A stretch of DNA of 64,000 bases, taken from Sphingosinicella microcystinivorans. GTDB taxonomy: Bacteria > Pseudomonadota > Alphaproteobacteria > Sphingomonadales > Sphingomonadaceae. The stretch lies in contig NZ_CP116005.1 of the NCBI RefSeq assembly GCF_027941835.1, positions 2,123,501-2,187,500 of the forward strand, in the 5' to 3' direction. The translations under genes were made by a program, and so were the position numbers. Position 1 is the stretch's first letter. Each line of letters begins with the position of its first letter. The notes beneath the pieces were generated by a model, which saw nothing but the letters and a program-made list of their open reading frames with translations, ran no database searches and had not been told where the DNA came from. This document shows positions 61,204 to 64,000 of this stretch, in pieces.

Positions 61204-62576
61204 CACAGCACGCCGAACGCGGCGGCGGTGGCGTCGAGACCCGCTTTCATCTTCCCGACCATCTCGTCGATCTCCGCGCGGGTGATGACGAGCGGCGGGC
61301 TCAGCACCATCGCCTGCCCGACGGCGCGGGCAATGAGGCCCTTGTCCCACAGCACCTCGCGGCAGTGGATCGAGGCCTGCTCCTCGGCGGTGAAAAAGGT
61401 CTTCGGCGCCTTGGCCCGGACCAGTTGCAGCGCGGCGACGAGACCGACGCCGCGGACCTCGCCGACGAGCGGATGCGCATCGGCGAGCTGGCGCAGCGAC
61501 TGGTGGAAATAGGGGCCGACGTCCTCGCGGACGCGCTCGACGAGGCCTTCGTTCGCGATGATGTCGATGTTGGCGCTCGCCACCGCGCAGGCGACGGGGT
61601 GGCCCGAATAGGTGAAGCCGTGCGCGAGAAGGCCGCCCTCGTTCAGCACGTCGAACACCTTGCTGCCGACGGCGACGGCGGCAATGGGCAGATAGCCGGA
61701 GGACAGCCCCTTCGCCATCGGCATCAGGTCGGGCGCGATGCCGTAGTACTGGGAGCCGAACCATTCGCCGGTGCGGCCGAACCCGCAGATCACCTCGTCG
61801 GCGACGAGCAGGATGTCGTACTGGCGGCAGATGCGCTGGATTTCCGGCCAGTAGGTGGACGGCGGGTCGATGACGCCGCCCGCGCCCTGGAGCGGCTCGC
61901 CGATGAACGCGGCGACGTTGTCCGGCCCGAGCTCGAGGATCCTGTCTTCCAGCGCCCGCGCGGCCTTCAGGCCGAACTCCTCGCGCGTCAGGCCGTCGCC
62001 GAGCAGATAGTGGTGCGGGTGCATGATGTGCGCGAAGCCGGGCAGCATCTCGGGCGCCATGCCGTGCATGTGCGACATGCCGCCGAGAGCGACGGCGCAG
62101 AGCGTGCTGCCGTGGTAGCCGAGATCGCGGCCGATGAAGGTCTGCTTCGTCGGCTTGCCGCGCAGCATCCAGTAGCGGCGCACGAGGCGGACGACGGTGT
62201 CGTTGGCCTCGGAGCCGGAATTGGCGAACAGGATGTGATCGAGGCCTTCGGGCGTCAGCCCGGCGATCTTCTCGGCGAGCTCGATCATCTGCGGCGTCGA
62301 GGTGCCGAAGTGGTTGTTGTAGTAGGCGAGCTCGTTCATCTGCCGCGCGGCGATGTCGACAAGCTCCTGACGCCCGTAGCCGACCGCGACGCACCACAGG
62401 CCCGCCATGCCGTCGAGCAGGCGGTTGCCTTCGTTGTCCCACACGTAGCAGCCCTTGCCCTGCGTGATGATGCGCGCGCCCTTTGCCGCGAGCGCCTTCG
62501 GGTCCGCGAAGGAATGGACGTGGTGCGCGGCGTCGACGGACTGGAGTTCGGCGGTATCGGCGAAGTTGCGGAGCAT
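61203..62576 (-). CDS. Class III aminotransferase, SpuC-like (putrescine-pyruvate type)
   Basis: 457-residue class III aminotransferase. ARIITQGKGCYVWDNEGNRLLDGMAGLWCVAVGYG, FANSGSEANDTVVRLVRRYW and the PLP lysine K289 in MAKGLSSGYLPI fit the omega-transaminase group that includes SpuC. It would turn putrescine into 4-aminobutyraldehyde with pyruvate as acceptor. The ATG at 62576 is chosen; an in-frame ATG at 62636 would add an unlikely basic tail. It heads the unit with gabD and gabT; a 4-aminobutyraldehyde dehydrogenase is missing here but may be the PuuC-like gene at 17842-19332. Confidence 0.85.
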   Translation of the reverse strand: MLRNFADTAELQSVDAAHHVHSFADPKALAAKGARIITQGKGCYVWDNEGNRLLDGMAGLWCVAVGYGRQELVDIAARQMNELAYYNNHFGTSTPQMIELAEKIAGLTPEGLDHILFANSGSEANDTVVRLVRRYWMLRGKPTKQTFIGRDLGYHGSTLCAVALGGMSHMHGMAPEMLPGFAHIMHPHHYLLGDGLTREEFGLKAARALEDRILELGPDNVAAFIGEPLQGAGGVIDPPSTYWPEIQRICRQYDILLVADEVICGFGRTGEWFGSQYYGIAPDLMPMAKGLSSGYLPIAAVAVGSKVFDVLNEGGLLAHGFTYSGHPVACAVASANIDIIANEGLVERVREDVGPYFHQSLRQLADAHPLVGEVRGVGLVAALQLVRAKAPKTFFTAEEQASIHCREVLWDKGLIARAVGQAMVLSPPLVITRAEIDEMVGKMKAGLDATAAAFGVL

Positions 62577-62730
62577 GAACCTGAAATCCTCACGTTTCGG
62601 TCCGCTTTTGCAGCGGGACCCGGTGCGCGCGATCATTCAGTCGGCCGCGGGACGGGCCAAGGCGACAAAGGGGCGAGCGGTGGTGCGCGGGCCGCACCAA
62701 CGCCGCGCGTGCGGCGGTATTCCGTCGGTT

Positions 62731-63687
62731 CTAGCGGGTTTCGGCGGCCGGGCCGATGCCCTTGCCCCTGATCGGGGAACCGGCAAGCGGCCGGTAGTCC
62801 GCATCGACGCGCGGGTCGCCCGCGACGACGCCCTCCAGCGTCACGCCGGTTTCGCTCGCGTCGGCGGCATTGCCGTGGAGCGCGAGGTTGCGGCCGACGA
62901 TGCGGCTTTTGCCCGTCGCGTTGAGCGCGATCGGGCCGCTTCCCACGATCAGCGAGTCCGAAACGTAAATCGCCGCATCGTCTTCCGCGTAGAGGCCGTC
63001 GTCGGCGCTCCGGTCGACCGCGATGCGGGTGAGATGGGCGACGCTGTCGTTGTAGGCGGCGACCGCCGAGGAATCGTTGTTCCGGAACACGCCGCCGTCG
63101 AGCCGCAGGTAGGCGCCTTCGTAGAGCCACGTCGCGACATGGCCGTCGAGCACCCGGAGATCGCGCACGTCGAGGATCGTGTCGCCGCGCCCGGTGAGGC
63201 CCATCTTCTGATACTTGCTGATGGTGACGCCGGAGATGCGCGCGCGGCTGTCCACCGCGAAGATGCCGTGGCCTTCGTAGATGTCGTCTTCCTCGATGTC
63301 GAAGCGGAAGCCGGTGATCTCGAGGCCGCTGATCGTCACGTCCGCGTTCCTGAGGCCGACGGCCGTGGTCGGAAGGCCCGCGCTGCCGTCGAGGATCGCG
63401 CCCTTCTCACCCTCTATGGTGAGGCGCTTGCCGTCGACGGCAACAAAGGCGCGGACGATGATTTCCTTGTACGGAAGGTCGCGATACGCGCGCGGCGTGT
63501 AGACGCCTGCGCGCACGCGAACGGTATCGCCGTCGGCGGCCTTGTCGATCGCGGCCTGTATCGCCCCGTCGCCCTTGAAGGCGCAGTCCATGGCGGACGT
63601 GTTCGCGGGGCAGGCGACGATCGTCGCGCCGAGCGCGGGGCAGGCCGTCCCGGCAAGCAGGCCGATGGCGGCGAGCATGGTTTTCAT
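62731..63687 (-). CDS. Secreted right-handed beta-helix protein
   Basis: 318-residue protein with a signal peptide (LLAGTACPALGAT). It has the early AIQAAIDKAADGDTVRVRAGVY motif that opens NosD/pectate-lyase-like parallel beta-helix proteins, then repeated short strands (ILDGSAGL, ISGLEITGF, ISGVTISKY, LDGGVFRNN, ALNATGKSRIVGRNLALHGN). No catalytic residues can be assigned. GAGGGACCAGGGA precedes the ATG. It lies 23 bases after the POT transporter on the same strand. It may bind or cut a polysaccharide, or be structural. Confidence 0.8.
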   Translation of the reverse strand: MKTMLAAIGLLAGTACPALGATIVACPANTSAMDCAFKGDGAIQAAIDKAADGDTVRVRAGVYTPRAYRDLPYKEIIVRAFVAVDGKRLTIEGEKGAILDGSAGLPTTAVGLRNADVTISGLEITGFRFDIEEDDIYEGHGIFAVDSRARISGVTISKYQKMGLTGRGDTILDVRDLRVLDGHVATWLYEGAYLRLDGGVFRNNDSSAVAAYNDSVAHLTRIAVDRSADDGLYAEDDAAIYVSDSLIVGSGPIALNATGKSRIVGRNLALHGNAADASETGVTLEGVVAGDPRVDADYRPLAGSPIRGKGIGPAAETR

Positions 63688-63710
63688 TCCCTGGTCCCTC
63701 CTGAAGACTT

Positions 63711-64000
63711 TTATCCGGCTGTTTTCGAACGGAGCGTCCGGACGAGCCACGTCCGCAGCAACAGGACGAACAGCGCGCCGCTCGCCACGACGGCCGCGTG
63801 GATCATCCAGAAGCCGAACGGGCCGACCGGCTCGTAGAAGCGGCCGAGCCAGCCGCTGCCGATGCCGCCGATGAAGATGCCGAGGTAGTAGGCGCCGACC
63901 ATCATCGCGTTCACGGCGGCGGGCGCATCGCGCGACACGAGCGCGAGCGCGATCGGCCCGACATAGAGATAACCGACGGCGCAGAGGAAATGGAAGGCGA
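63711..64000 (-). CDS. POT-family peptide transporter, C-terminal part only
   Basis: Last 96 residues of an inner-membrane transporter, 5' end beyond the window. Visible are YLYVGPIALALVSRDAPAA, VNAMMVGAYYLGIFIGGIGSGWLGRFYEPVG and two further hydrophobic segments ending WLVRTLRSKTAG, resembling the end of proton-dependent oligopeptide transporters (DtpA/PTR2). The beta-helix gene follows in the same direction. Assignment rests on the C-terminus alone. Confidence 0.7.
   Translation of the reverse strand, partial: AFHFLCAVGYLYVGPIALALVSRDAPAAVNAMMVGAYYLGIFIGGIGSGWLGRFYEPVGPFGFWMIHAAVVASGALFVLLLRTWLVRTLRSKTAG

Noticed and set aside
59740-62442. 900-codon frame suggesting an aminotransferase-dehydrogenase fusion
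   Set aside because: The upstream part is out of frame with the real aminotransferase; gabD starts at its own ATG with a TGATG overlap.
1-64000. CRISPR array, insertion sequence, prophage, tRNA or rRNA
   Set aside because: No regularly spaced repeats, transposase or integrase reading frames, or structured RNA gene sequences were recognised anywhere.

Overview
The window is GC-rich, densely coded DNA from what looks like a sphingomonad-type alphaproteobacterium. This is inferred from five TonB-dependent receptors in 64 kb, each beside a small catabolic gene set, plus PQQ-dehydrogenase, DUF917 and beta-propeller amidohydrolase genes. No rRNA, tRNA, CRISPR array, insertion sequence or phage gene was seen. 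Almost everything is catabolism, transport and local regulation.

Layout, left to right. (1) 1-2741: a MalT-type LuxR regulator (3' end outside the window) divergent from a threonine-aldolase-family lyase. (2) 2894-13217, plus strand: a nine-gene run with a hydantoinase/oxoprolinase-type ATPase subunit, a DUF917 (S-methyl-thiohydantoin desulfurase-type) protein, a quinone oxidoreductase-like MDR, a TonB receptor, a branched-chain aminotransferase, a cupin, an Asp/Glu/hydantoin racemase, an NCS1 permease and an exported tyrosine phosphatase; it looks like a hydantoin or thiohydantoin catabolic operon. (3) 13249-16641, minus: cstA-ybdD, with a possible SD-sequestering leader, and a DUF2817 peptidase-like gene. 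(4) 16736-24005: AraC regulator and aldehyde dehydrogenase, divergent from a TonB receptor and a PQQ/heme alcohol dehydrogenase. (5) 24002-26796: two flavoproteins (BaiN/HI0933 type and COG2509 type).

(6) 26858-45223 is the most interesting part. A LysR regulator sits among a PLP dehydratase, an exported amidohydrolase, an exported alpha/beta hydrolase, a 1072-residue TonB receptor, an Asp/Glu racemase, an AstE/DoeB-type deacylase, an MFS transporter, a beta-propeller/amidohydrolase fusion, an APC permease, an L-gulonate/carnitine-dehydrogenase-like enzyme and a BKACE enzyme. Four copies of a 15-bp box (consensus ATTAATTTGACAAAT) lie in front of the four outward transcription units, which argues for one regulon. 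The racemase/dehydratase/deacylase trio recalls the EutA/EutB/EutE families of hydroxyectoine use, but the rest of that pathway is missing and other enzymes are present.

(7) 45258-49295: CopD-like membrane protein, periplasmic cupin and TonB receptor, divergent from a Crp/Fnr regulator. (8) 49338-58405: a SUMF1-domain protein without the catalytic cysteines and a second beta-propeller/amidohydrolase, divergent from a P1/NylC-type peptidase, a TonB receptor and a GcvA-like LysR regulator. (9) 58412-64000, minus: gabT, gabD and an spuC-like aminotransferase (putrescine to succinate), a secreted beta-helix protein and the end of a POT peptide transporter. The aldehyde dehydrogenase at 17842-19332 could supply the missing putrescine step.

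Starts were reassigned from ribosome-binding sites and family alignments remembered, not computed. No database search was possible.
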